Source: Parapedobacter defluvii
GTDB taxonomy: Bacteria > Bacteroidota > Bacteroidia > Sphingobacteriales > Sphingobacteriaceae
Direction of reading: 5' to 3'
Length of the DNA: 64,000 nucleotides
NCBI RefSeq assembly: GCF_014642075.1
Contig: NZ_BMIK01000002.1
Span: 248,001 to 312,000, forward strand
This document shows positions 33,425-40,667 of the stretch, in pieces. The notes under the pieces were generated by a model. The model saw nothing but the letters and a program-made list of their open reading frames with translations, had not been told where the DNA came from and did not search any database. Position 1 is the stretch's first letter, and every line of letters begins with the position of its first letter. The translations under genes were made by a program, and so were the position numbers.

Positions 33425-34588
33425 CTAAAGTATGGGATGCCGCTCAAAGGGTTTGGTACGATCAAACCAGTAACGGTAGGTATGGTGCGTTTTATAGATC
33501 GTACCACCGATATACCGGGCTACATTCATCATTTTCGGATTAAAATCGCCGATCCAATTCATCTGTAATTCTTCGTACTTCAGTTGTTTGGGGTCCTGCA
33601 CGACCTTGGCAGCAGCCACCACGAGAGCTGCTTCGAGTCCCTTGCGTTGGTGCGCTGGTACCACACCGAATACGATGCCAAACATGGTTTTGCAACGTTT
33701 ACGCCACCGGTTCCACAGAAAGCGTATTTTCGCGGGTAATGTAAGTCGGCCATTCGTGTACTTGACAATCAATTGATTAACGTCCGGTATATTGACCCAA
33801 AAGCCCACCGGCCGATTTTCGTGGTATGCAAACCAGATGATTTTCGGATCGATGATGGGTTTCATGCTCTGTATCAATTTGTGTGCACTTTCGGCACTCA
33901 TCGGACTTACTCCTTCGTGTTTTGCCCAGGCTTCGTTGTATACGGAACGGAAATCTTCGGCAGCCTTCCCAAGCTGGCGACGGTCAATATGCCCGAAGGT
34001 GTATCCTGCATCCTGAAGGGCAACCAGCGCTTTTTCACCTACTCTGCTGGAAAGACGCGTGGCAATTTCCCGGCGGTAGGTAAACTGTTTGAAATATACC
34101 TGGAACCCATAATGCTCAAAAAGTTCCTGGTAATAAGGAGGATTATAGTTGCAGCAGTAGCACGGCGGATGGAAGCCGTCAACGAGTAGTCCCCACCAAC
34201 GTTCCCGGTTGCCAAAATTAATGGGACCATCCATCCCTTCTACGCCGTGTTCCAACAGCCATGACTTGGCCGTATCAAACAGCAGATCGGCGGCCTTTTG
34301 ATTGTGGATGCATTCAAAAAAACCACATCCGCCCACCCAGGATTCGGTATTGCCGGTTTTTTCTTCGTAAAACGCCGCGATACGACCGATCGGATTGTCC
34401 GAACGATCCAGCAACAGCCACCGTGCACAATTCCCCCGCTGGAAGCGGGGGTTCTTTTCGGGATCAAACACGGCTTCAACATCCGCGTTGAGCGGCCGGA
34501 TATAATTAGGATCATTCCGATAGAGACGCAATGGCATGGTTACAAACAAGTGGGCTGTACGTGTATCCACTACAGGTATAATGTTCAT
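33425..34588 (-). CDS. GNAT-like acetyltransferase-fold protein (YghO-type)
   Basis: 387 residues. Blocks such as 'LYRNDPNYIRPLNADVEAVFDPEKNP', 'IGRIAAFYEEKTG', 'GFFECIHNQKAADLLFDTAKSWL', 'MDGPINFGNRERWWGLLVDGF', 'PYYQELFEHYGF' and a C-terminal 'GIVFGVVPAHQRKGLEAALV' mark the N-acetyltransferase-fold family resembling YghO, whose substrate is unknown. The final motif (VxPxxQRKGLxxAL) is a GNAT acetyl-CoA loop. It lies 45 bases upstream of the hybrid kinase on the same strand, but the gap is AT-rich and may hold a separate promoter. Function cannot be set further. Confidence 0.8.
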   Translation of the reverse strand: MNIIPVVDTRTAHLFVTMPLRLYRNDPNYIRPLNADVEAVFDPEKNPRFQRGNCARWLLLDRSDNPIGRIAAFYEEKTGNTESWVGGCGFFECIHNQKAADLLFDTAKSWLLEHGVEGMDGPINFGNRERWWGLLVDGFHPPCYCCNYNPPYYQELFEHYGFQVYFKQFTYRREIATRLSSRVGEKALVALQDAGYTFGHIDRRQLGKAAEDFRSVYNEAWAKHEGVSPMSAESAHKLIQSMKPIIDPKIIWFAYHENRPVGFWVNIPDVNQLIVKYTNGRLTLPAKIRFLWNRWRKRCKTMFGIVFGVVPAHQRKGLEAALVVAAAKVVQDPKQLKYEELQMNWIGDFNPKMMNVARYIGGTIYKTHHTYRYWFDRTKPFERHPIL

Positions 34589-34733
34589 GGTGATCAGCAG
34601 CTATCTTTGAAATGCGTTAAAAATAGCGGTTTGGGTTGGGTTATCCAAACATAAAACCGGATTGCCGCGTAAAACAAATAAAAGTTGTATCTTTAGAAGT
34701 TTTAAAACAGCATCATTAAACATATTAGACCGT

Positions 34734-35723
34734 ATGGATCCCAATTTCACCCCTATTCTGATGATCGTCGGAGTTATCGTAGCATTCTTTGTCTTACTTT
34801 ATTTGCTCCCCGTAAACCTTTGGTTCACCGCGCAGTTGTCCGGTGTCCGGGTCAATTTGTTGAATTTATTACTGATGCGCCTGCGCAAAGTTTCGCCCGC
34901 CTTGGTTACCAATGCGATGATTACGTCCACCAAGGCCGGACTGAATATTTCTTCGAATGAAATCGAAACGCATTACCTGGCAGGTGGAAACGTAAACAGT
35001 GTAATCAAGGCATTGATTTCAGCAGACAAAGCCAATATTCCGTTGGATTTCAAGCTGGCGACGGCCATTGATCTGGCGGGACGGGATGTGTTTGATGCCG
35101 TGCAGATATCGGTCAACCCACGTGTCATCAATACGCCGCCTGTAGCGGCCGTGGCTAAGGACGGTATTCAGCTGATCGCGAAAGCAAGGGTTACTGTAAG
35201 AGCCAATATCAATCAGTTGGTGGGTGGAGCAGGTGAAGAGACCATTTTGGCCCGCGTAGGAGAGGGGATTGTAACTACGATCGGTTCGGCTTCCAATCAC
35301 AAAGAGGTGTTGGAAAATCCGGACCGTATTTCAAAAACTGTTTTGGCAAAAGGACTGGACAGCGGTACTGCGTTTGAGATTTTGTCTATTGACATTGCAG
35401 ACATCGATATCGGAGAAAACGTAGGGGCAAAATTGCAGACGGACCAAGCGGAGGCCGACCTCAAGGTAGCCAATGCGCGGGCGGAAGAGCGCCGTGCGAT
35501 GGCCGTGGCATCCGAGCAGGAAATGCGGGCCAAAGCACAGGAAGCACGTGCCAAAGTAATCGAAGCCGAGGCACAGGTGCCTTTGGCTATGGCTGAAGCA
35601 TTCCGGAATGGTAATTTGGGTGTAATGGATTACTACCGGATGCAAAATATACAGGCAGATACAGATATGCGCGGATCCATTGCAAAACCGGGAAGCAGTA
35701 CGGATAAAGGAGAAAAGAAGTAA
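34734..35723 (+). CDS. floA: FloA-type flotillin-like protein
   Basis: 329 residues from the ATG at 34734 ([19 protein letters not shown]), which gives a single N-terminal membrane segment at about 7-27. The band-7-like body has '[21 protein letters not shown]', '[23 protein letters not shown]', '[22 protein letters not shown]' and '[23 protein letters not shown]'. The Ala/Glu-rich region '[23 protein letters not shown]' follows. This is the FloA (UPF0365) family that organises membrane microdomains. It stands alone with its own terminator. A separate flotillin/NfeD pair lies at 40668-42907. Confidence 0.95.
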   Translation: MDPNFTPILMIVGVIVAFFVLLYLLPVNLWFTAQLSGVRVNLLNLLLMRLRKVSPALVTNAMITSTKAGLNISSNEIETHYLAGGNVNSVIKALISADKANIPLDFKLATAIDLAGRDVFDAVQISVNPRVINTPPVAAVAKDGIQLIAKARVTVRANINQLVGGAGEETILARVGEGIVTTIGSASNHKEVLENPDRISKTVLAKGLDSGTAFEILSIDIADIDIGENVGAKLQTDQAEADLKVANARAEERRAMAVASEQEMRAKAQEARAKVIEAEAQVPLAMAEAFRNGNLGVMDYYRMQNIQADTDMRGSIAKPGSSTDKGEKK

Positions 35724-36112
35724 CTAAAACAAAACCCCGGTGATGGGCACCGGGGTTTGTTACTAACCAATTATAAACCTAAATTATGAAAAGACACTTT
35801 AAAATCCCGGTACTACCCGGGTTTGTTTTCTGATGCAAAAATAGCATCTCTTTTTTATTTTTCAATGAAACTTTTGTTAATAAATTGTCAAAAGAACATT
35901 GCTTGTAAATCCGCTTATATATTATTTTTTAAGCGTTTCTATTATAGGAGCAAAGGCCATGCCAAAATAAAATACGGACTATTGTGGCCATTTATAATGG
36001 CTGTCTTTTCAAACGTGTAGCGAGAACGGTTAAGGACGACGGGTTTAGTGGACACGATGTCACCCAGAATAACACTTTTTGCCCGGTACTCATAAAGTTC
36101 GGATTTTAATGC
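35724..36112. other. Gene-free region between floA and kdsC
   Basis: About 390 bases without a convincing gene. It holds the floA terminator, a second hairpin CCCGG-tactac-CCGGG (35806-35821) followed by a T-rich stretch, a long AT-rich part, and the kdsC promoter at its right edge. A 15-codon frame from 35786 and a 66-codon minus-strand frame (35942-36142) are open but look like nothing known. Confidence 0.6.
35732..35758 (+). terminator. Intrinsic terminator of floA
   Basis: AAACCCCGGTG (35732-35742) and CACCGGGGTTT (35748-35758) form an 11-bp stem with a 5-base loop, 9 bases after the floA stop. Confidence 0.88.
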
Positions 36113-36120
36113 TAAGTTTG
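36113..36120 (+). promoter_or_regulatory. -7 element TAAGTTTG for kdsC-maf
   Basis: Exact TAnnTTTG, 20 bases before the ATG at 36141. No clear -33. Confidence 0.6.
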
Positions 36121-36140
36121 GCTTCAAATAGTACTTAATC

Positions 36141-36659
36141 ATGTTATTTGATAAGTTTAAGCAGGTAAAGGCCTTTGTGTTTGATGTGGATGGCGTGTTG
36201 TCTGATGGAAATATATTGGTTACGGAACAGGGCGATCAACTTCGGTCGTTTAATATAAAAGATGGCTACGCCATGCAACTGGCCATAAAAAGGGGGTATC
36301 CCATGGCTGTGATTACCGGCGGACGATCGGCAGGGGTAAAAAAGAGAATGGAAGGATTGGGAATAGCAGATGTTTTTCTATCAGTGAGTGACAAAAGTGC
36401 AGTATTGCGTGAATGGCTGTCATTCCGTCAACTGACCTATCGGGATATTCTATACATGGGGGATGATATACCCGATCTAGGCAATATGAAGGTGGCGGGA
36501 TTTGCCACCTGTCCGGCCGACGCTGTGGAGGAGATTAAGGCAATCTCGGCTTACGTGTCGTTCTGTAAGGGCGGTCAGGGAGCTGCACGCGATGTGATCG
36601 AAAAAGTAATGAAATTACAAGGCACGTGGCATGAGGATCCGGAGGTAGCCAGTATCTGA
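36141..36659 (+). CDS. KdsC-type 3-deoxy-D-manno-octulosonate 8-phosphate phosphatase
   Basis: 172 residues, a small cap-less HAD phosphatase. Motif I 'AFVFDVDGVLSDGNILV' (Asp15, Asp17), 'FNIKDGYAMQLAIKRGYPMAVITGG' with motif II Thr, Lys in 'DKSAVLREWL', motif IV 'ILYMGDDIPDLGNM'. The length, DGVLSDG loop and DGxAMxLA segment are those of KdsC, which removes phosphate from KDO-8-P in lipopolysaccharide core synthesis and works as a tetramer. N-acylneuraminate-9-phosphatase-like members are an alternative. maf follows after 31 bases. Confidence 0.9.
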   Translation: MLFDKFKQVKAFVFDVDGVLSDGNILVTEQGDQLRSFNIKDGYAMQLAIKRGYPMAVITGGRSAGVKKRMEGLGIADVFLSVSDKSAVLREWLSFRQLTYRDILYMGDDIPDLGNMKVAGFATCPADAVEEIKAISAYVSFCKGGQGAARDVIEKVMKLQGTWHEDPEVASI

Positions 36660-36690
36660 AAGAACAGTAATAGCAGACAATCGATTCGCA

Positions 36691-37260
36691 ATGCGTATTA
36701 TCCTTGCTTCTCAATCGCCCAGACGGAAAGAACTGCTTTCATTGATGGGGCTTTCGTTTACGGTGGCTATCCGTGAAGTGGAGGAATCTTTCCCCGACGA
36801 ACTGGATCCGGTGACAGCGGTACGTTACATAGCCGAAAAAAAAGCCCAGGCTTTCAGGGAGGAAATTACCGATGCGTTGGTCATCACAGCGGATACCATT
36901 GTAACCATCGATGGCCGGGTACTTGGCAAGCCGAAGGATGAAGTCCATGCAAAAGAAATGCTCACCCTGTTATCCGGCAGGCGGCATGAGGTGATCACCG
37001 CAGTGGCACTCTTACATGAAGGAGCTATCGAGGTATTTCACGATCTCACCGAAGTGCATTTCCGGAGTCTATCGGCCGATGAGATTGATTATTATGTCCA
37101 GCATTACCAGCCCTTTGATAAAGCAGGTGCTTACGGTATCCAGGAGTGGATCGGCATTGTGGCCATTGAGAAGATCGTAGGATCGTACACCAATGTGGTC
37201 GGGCTGCCTACTGCGAAACTCAGCGAAGTGCTCCATTCCCGCTTTTTTAATGTTAAATGA
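36691..37260 (+). CDS. maf: Maf-family nucleoside triphosphate pyrophosphatase
   Basis: 189 residues. The opening 'IILASQSPRRKELLSLMGL' is the Maf signature with the substrate-binding SxSPRR. 'ALVITADTIVTIDGRVLGKPKD', 'LLSGRRHEVITAVAL' and 'GAYGIQEWIGIVAIEKIVGSYTNVVGLP' complete the family. The enzyme hydrolyses dTTP/UTP or modified nucleotides to monophosphates. It is the second gene of the kdsC-maf unit. Its stop codon (37258-37260) is the first part of the duplicated element, copy 2. Confidence 0.95.
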   Translation: MRIILASQSPRRKELLSLMGLSFTVAIREVEESFPDELDPVTAVRYIAEKKAQAFREEITDALVITADTIVTIDGRVLGKPKDEVHAKEMLTLLSGRRHEVITAVALLHEGAIEVFHDLTEVHFRSLSADEIDYYVQHYQPFDKAGAYGIQEWIGIVAIEKIVGSYTNVVGLPTAKLSEVLHSRFFNVK

Positions 37261-37364
37261 ACCGTCCATGTTTAAAATTTCATTTTTATCACACAAGGAA
37301 ATGTAAATTTTAAACAAGGTAAGCTCCATCTGACCGATGGAACAAAATTATTTACAGATGAAAA
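37257..37364 (+). repeat. 108-bp duplicated 5' element, copy 2
   Basis: Plus-strand copy of the region at 9989-10096 (inverted there), with 7 differences in 108 bases and no gaps. It begins at the maf stop and ends with an ATG (37358-37360). Here the dyad is better than in copy 1: GTTTAAAATTT (37269-37279) pairs perfectly with AAATTTTAAAC, and the adjoining CATTT with AAATG, giving 16 paired bases with one bulge around a 13-base loop. CCATC-tgacc-GATGG further on is a second small hairpin. Confidence 0.85.
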
Positions 37365-37414
37365 AGAATAAGGATAAAAAGAATAAGGATCAAGGAAAGA
37401 CGGGCGATCCTTGA
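37358..37414 (+). pseudogene. 18-codon open frame fused to the duplicated 5' element
   Basis: The ATG at the end of copy 2 opens a frame reading MKKNKDKKNKDQGKTGDP and stops at 37412-37414. The first three bases after ATG match the CBS gene start at the other copy, then similarity ends. The body is made of the AATAAGGAT words that pair with the downstream arm, so this is more likely a hairpin reached by accident than a real peptide gene. I list it because the start region is conserved between the copies. Confidence 0.3.
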
Positions 37415-37440
37415 TCTTTAATCCTTAGTCCTTAATCCCT
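37364..37440. terminator. Long imperfect hairpin of AAGGAT / ATCCTT words between maf and the TonB receptor
   Basis: The left arm has two AATAAGGAT units and GATCAAGG (37388-37395). The right arm starts with CCTTGATC (37409-37416), then AATCC-TTAGTCC-TTAATCC-type units. The two arms are near reverse complements. It lies between convergent genes and probably ends both transcripts. Confidence 0.6.
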
Positions 37441-37446
37441 AATCCT

Positions 37447-40008
37447 TCATTTAATGCTAAACCGGATCCCTGCATAAAACATCCGTCCGGAGATGGGCCC
37501 CCAAAGCAGCGATGAGTCAAAATACGGACTAAACGGTTGGTCGGCCGCGAGTATCGGGTTTGGCTGAAAAAAGTCGGTAAGATTCTCGCCCCCAATATAG
37601 AGGTCAATCGGGCGGGTTTTGCCAACGGTTTTGCTGATCTGGGCGTTCATCGTGCTGTAGGCGCGTGAATATCCGGGGATCTGATACTCCACCGGATTCG
37701 CCTCGGTGGAGGGTAATCGTTTCTGACCCGTAATATTGAGCGTATAGTCGAAATGCCATCCGCTGCTATGTGTAGCATAGCTAAGATTAAGGAAGCCCCG
37801 GTGCCGGGCTACAAGCGGGCGTTGCAATAACGTGTTTCCGTAGGTGGTTTTTACATCGAAAAAGCGATAGGCCATCCGTGTTTCAAAATGAGCTAGCGGC
37901 ATGAAACGCAGCTCGGTTTGCAGGCTATTCGAATAGGATTTGCCTTCCAGATTATAGAAGGATAATTCACGTGGGTTCTCATAGTCGACAACCACTTGAT
38001 TGATAAAGTCGTTTCTGAAAAATTCAGTACTGAATGAGGCTTCGCGGTGGAACAACCGGAACGATTGGTCGAAACTGATACCGGTATTCCAGGCAATTTC
38101 AGGTTTCAGTCCATACGCATTTTGGGTATTGTCTGGGGTAACGATACGTACGGTCCGAGCACTGGCCAATGCGGCGGTGTTTTCTGCAAAAATATTTGCA
38201 GTGCGCTGGCCACGGCCACTGCTGATCCGGAAGACGGTACCGGCCACGGGTTGATAACGTACGTGTGCACGGGGTGTCGCGAACCAGCCATATAGGTTAT
38301 TATAGTCGCCGCGGATACCCAATACCGCATCAAATTTATCAGAAGGGCCATAGGTATATTCAAAAAAGCCGCCCGGAACGACTTCGGTCCGGCTAAACCG
38401 CTGTGCGATGTACTGTTCCTTGTACCGGTCATATTGCATACTCAGGCCCGTGCGGTATTTATGCACCACGGTGCCAATGATGTCCTGGTAAATTAAGTTC
38501 GCATAACCGTTTTGCTGCTCGGCATCATAGGTGCGCAGACCAAAATAGGAGGTTTGATTGAATGACGTGCCAGCGAGTTGCAGGCCGATGCTGCGTTGCG
38601 TCTGCTGCGGAAATACATAGCCGATTTTGGCAAATGCCTCATACCGTTCGATGTCAAATCCCAGTCCGTAGCGATTTTCCGTAAGCTTATCCGTTGTGGG
38701 ATTGAAATCGATTTGTCCGCCTGTACGGTCATCACTGAGAAATTTGACGCCAAATTGGAGCATTAAGCCTTTTCCGTCTTCGTATTTCCACCGGCTGACA
38801 CCCGAGAACAGGTTTCCCACCGGAATATCCCGGAATCCATTTTTACTGAAATTCATGTTTTTATTGTACATGAAATTATCATGCAGCAGGAGCCCGCCTG
38901 TCCACCGGTCACTAAACCGATGAGACAGGTTGACGTTGATATCTGACCGCCCCATGTTATTGGTATAGGCGTTGAAAAACAACCGTTCCGATGTTTCGGG
39001 TTTCTTCAATTCTACATTGATTTGCCCTGCAATGTTCTCAAAACCATTTACTACCGACCCGATCCCCTTACCGATCTGAATGGATTCTATCCATGTTCCG
39101 GAGATGCTGTTGAGTCCAAGTGGCGTAGCCAGTCCGCGTGGACCGGGTAGGTTTTCGACCGTCAGTTGGGTATAGATACCGCTTAGGCCGAGCATTTGGA
39201 TCTGTTTGCTGCCTGTCACCGCATCGCTGCTTACCACATCTACGGATGCATTAGTTTCGAAGCTTTCACTGAGGTCGCAGCAAGCTGCCTTGAATAGTTC
39301 CTGCCCGGTAAGGACTTCTAGCCGTGTCGGGCTGAGGGCCGAAATATAATTGGAACGCCGCCTCGCAGATACGGTTACCTCGGCCAATACGTTGTCTTTG
39401 GCAGTGATCACTACCACTTCATGTGGGTCGTTTATGGTAAGCGTGTCGGACTGGTGTCCCGCGTAGGAGATGATCAGCCGTTTGAAGTGTTCCTCGTGGT
39501 CAATCCTGAACACCCCAGAAGTATCTGTCTGCGCATAGATGGTCGCATCTTCCAGCCAGCGGATGTTGGCCGATTCAATGGGGGTGAGTTCGCCACGGTT
39601 GTTTTCCTGCATCACGACGCCGGTAACCTCATGATCACGATGGTCTTGTCCGGTAACCTTATGGATGTTCGACGGGTTCCGGTAATGGCAGCACTCGGGT
39701 AGTGCATTATATGCGTCGTCATCGGCACGTAACCCATCTACATCGTGGCCTGAAGCGGCGATGCTTTTTTTGATGGTATCCAAGTTGGAATTCGCGGAAG
39801 GAAGGGAAAGCTGAAGTTGTTGGTTCGCCGCATTCCATGCGGCAGCCTCTGCGCCGGCATCTTTTGCCGCTTTCTCGATCCGGGCTTTGCACATGTTGCA
39901 ATTGCCCGCCACAGTAAGGATAAAATTGTGCTCGTTCTGGGCCTTAGTCATTAGCGAGATGGGGAGCAACAACAATAGCGTGGTGTACGCTTTGATCAGA
40001 TAAGTCAT
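37447..40008 (-). CDS. TonB-dependent receptor with N-terminal heavy-metal-associated domain
   Basis: 853 residues. A signal peptide is followed by a small HMA-like domain with the metal motif 'GNCNMCKARIEKAA' (Cys37, Cys40) at about 28-95. Next come a carboxypeptidase-regulatory-like beta-sandwich ('VTGVVMQENNRGELTPIESANIRWL', about 128-205), the plug ('SETNASVDVVSSDAVTG', 'IQMLGLSGIYTQLTVENLPGP') and a 22-strand barrel ending in 'GRMFYAGIRFSIK'. It should import a metal chelate, copper or another soft metal being most likely from the CxxC domain and from the Cys/His-rich HYC_CC_PP neighbour directly upstream. Specificity is inference. A hairpin lies between the two genes. Confidence 0.9.
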   Translation of the reverse strand: MTYLIKAYTTLLLLLPISLMTKAQNEHNFILTVAGNCNMCKARIEKAAKDAGAEAAAWNAANQQLQLSLPSANSNLDTIKKSIAASGHDVDGLRADDDAYNALPECCHYRNPSNIHKVTGQDHRDHEVTGVVMQENNRGELTPIESANIRWLEDATIYAQTDTSGVFRIDHEEHFKRLIISYAGHQSDTLTINDPHEVVVITAKDNVLAEVTVSARRRSNYISALSPTRLEVLTGQELFKAACCDLSESFETNASVDVVSSDAVTGSKQIQMLGLSGIYTQLTVENLPGPRGLATPLGLNSISGTWIESIQIGKGIGSVVNGFENIAGQINVELKKPETSERLFFNAYTNNMGRSDINVNLSHRFSDRWTGGLLLHDNFMYNKNMNFSKNGFRDIPVGNLFSGVSRWKYEDGKGLMLQFGVKFLSDDRTGGQIDFNPTTDKLTENRYGLGFDIERYEAFAKIGYVFPQQTQRSIGLQLAGTSFNQTSYFGLRTYDAEQQNGYANLIYQDIIGTVVHKYRTGLSMQYDRYKEQYIAQRFSRTEVVPGGFFEYTYGPSDKFDAVLGIRGDYNNLYGWFATPRAHVRYQPVAGTVFRISSGRGQRTANIFAENTAALASARTVRIVTPDNTQNAYGLKPEIAWNTGISFDQSFRLFHREASFSTEFFRNDFINQVVVDYENPRELSFYNLEGKSYSNSLQTELRFMPLAHFETRMAYRFFDVKTTYGNTLLQRPLVARHRGFLNLSYATHSSGWHFDYTLNITGQKRLPSTEANPVEYQIPGYSRAYSTMNAQISKTVGKTRPIDLYIGGENLTDFFQPNPILAADQPFSPYFDSSLLWGPISGRMFYAGIRFSIK

Positions 40009-40050
40009 GTTTTACGAATTTGAATGCTGATATTGATTTAAAACCAAGAT

Positions 40051-40068
40051 ATGGTGCGGCTGCACCAT
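40051..40068. terminator. Hairpin ATGGTGC-ggct-GCACCAT between HYC_CC_PP and TonB receptor genes
   Basis: Perfect 7-bp stem with a 4-base loop. No strong T-run, so it may reduce rather than stop read-through, or protect the upstream message. Confidence 0.5.
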
Positions 40069-40126
40069 GGCCCCAGCGGGCGAAACAGTGAACTTGGCCC
40101 GTCGGTGAAGAATCAATGGTCAGTAC

Positions 40127-40594
40127 TCAAATACGGTACGTGCAGTGTTGGATAAACAAGGGGACAGCAGTATTGGGAGGGGCATCATCTGCCGTTTTGA
40201 TGGCATAGTCGGTATCCAACGGCAGGTTGATGACATAGGCTAATGTGAAAGCCAATAGCTCCAGCGGATAAATCTTTGCCGGCTTTGTATCTGCACCTGG
40301 AAGGTGTTCTTCTGTGGTTTTTTTTGCGTCTACCTTCACCGTTTGGCAATGCCCATGTCCTGCCTGATCGATGGCACAGCGATCGTTGCCTTCGTCGGTG
40401 CAGCAGACGGGATCCTCCGTTTTCTTTTTGTGGTGTGTAAAGCAGAGCGAGCAATCCTCAGGGGCGGATTTCCCATACTCGGGTTGCATCACCAATGTTT
40501 GGGACTCTCCGCAGCAGTAGTGCAGGTGCACGGTTGCACCCGTCGCCGAGAAGGCATAAATGAAGGTCAGCCATATGACGAATACTTTTGCCAT
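40127..40594 (-). CDS. HYC_CC_PP-type Cys/His-rich secreted protein
   Basis: 155 residues from the ATG at 40594, set by a promoter that ends 8 bases before it. The N-terminus is a signal ('FVIWLTFIYAFSATGA'). The mature start is 'TVHLHYCCGESQTLV' (His23, His25, Cys27, Cys28), then 'CSLCFTHHKKKTEDPVCC', 'CAIDQAGHGHCQ' and a C-terminal hydrophobic segment ending near 'INLPLDTDYA'. The HYC and CC clusters are those of the HYC_CC_PP family of Bacteroidota, which usually sits beside metal-type TonB receptors, as here. The many Cys and His residues suggest metal binding in the periplasm or outer surface. No enzymatic role is seen. Confidence 0.8.
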   Translation of the reverse strand: MAKVFVIWLTFIYAFSATGATVHLHYCCGESQTLVMQPEYGKSAPEDCSLCFTHHKKKTEDPVCCTDEGNDRCAIDQAGHGHCQTVKVDAKKTTEEHLPGADTKPAKIYPLELLAFTLAYVINLPLDTDYAIKTADDAPPNTAVPLFIQHCTYRI

Positions 40595-40601
40595 GACGCT
40601 G

Positions 40602-40634
40602 CAAAGATAGGGAAAAAACCGCCAAGATTCCAAA
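40602..40634 (-). promoter_or_regulatory. Promoter of the HYC_CC_PP / TonB unit (TTTG-N21-TATCTTTG)
   Basis: On the minus strand TTTG (40631-40634), 21 bases, TATCTTTG (40602-40609), only 7 bases before the ATG, so the message starts at or just before the start codon. Confidence 0.65.
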
Positions 40635-40667
40635 CCGCAACGTTTCTAAACTTGGCGGATTTTAATG

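Noticed and set aside
35786-35833. 15-codon frame MKRHFKIPVLPGFVF
   Set aside because: Most of it is the hairpin CCCGG-tactac-CCGGG; no sign of selection can be judged from one sequence.
35942-36142. 66-codon minus-strand frame between floA and kdsC
   Set aside because: No recognisable pattern, it covers the kdsC promoter, and no start signal is seen.
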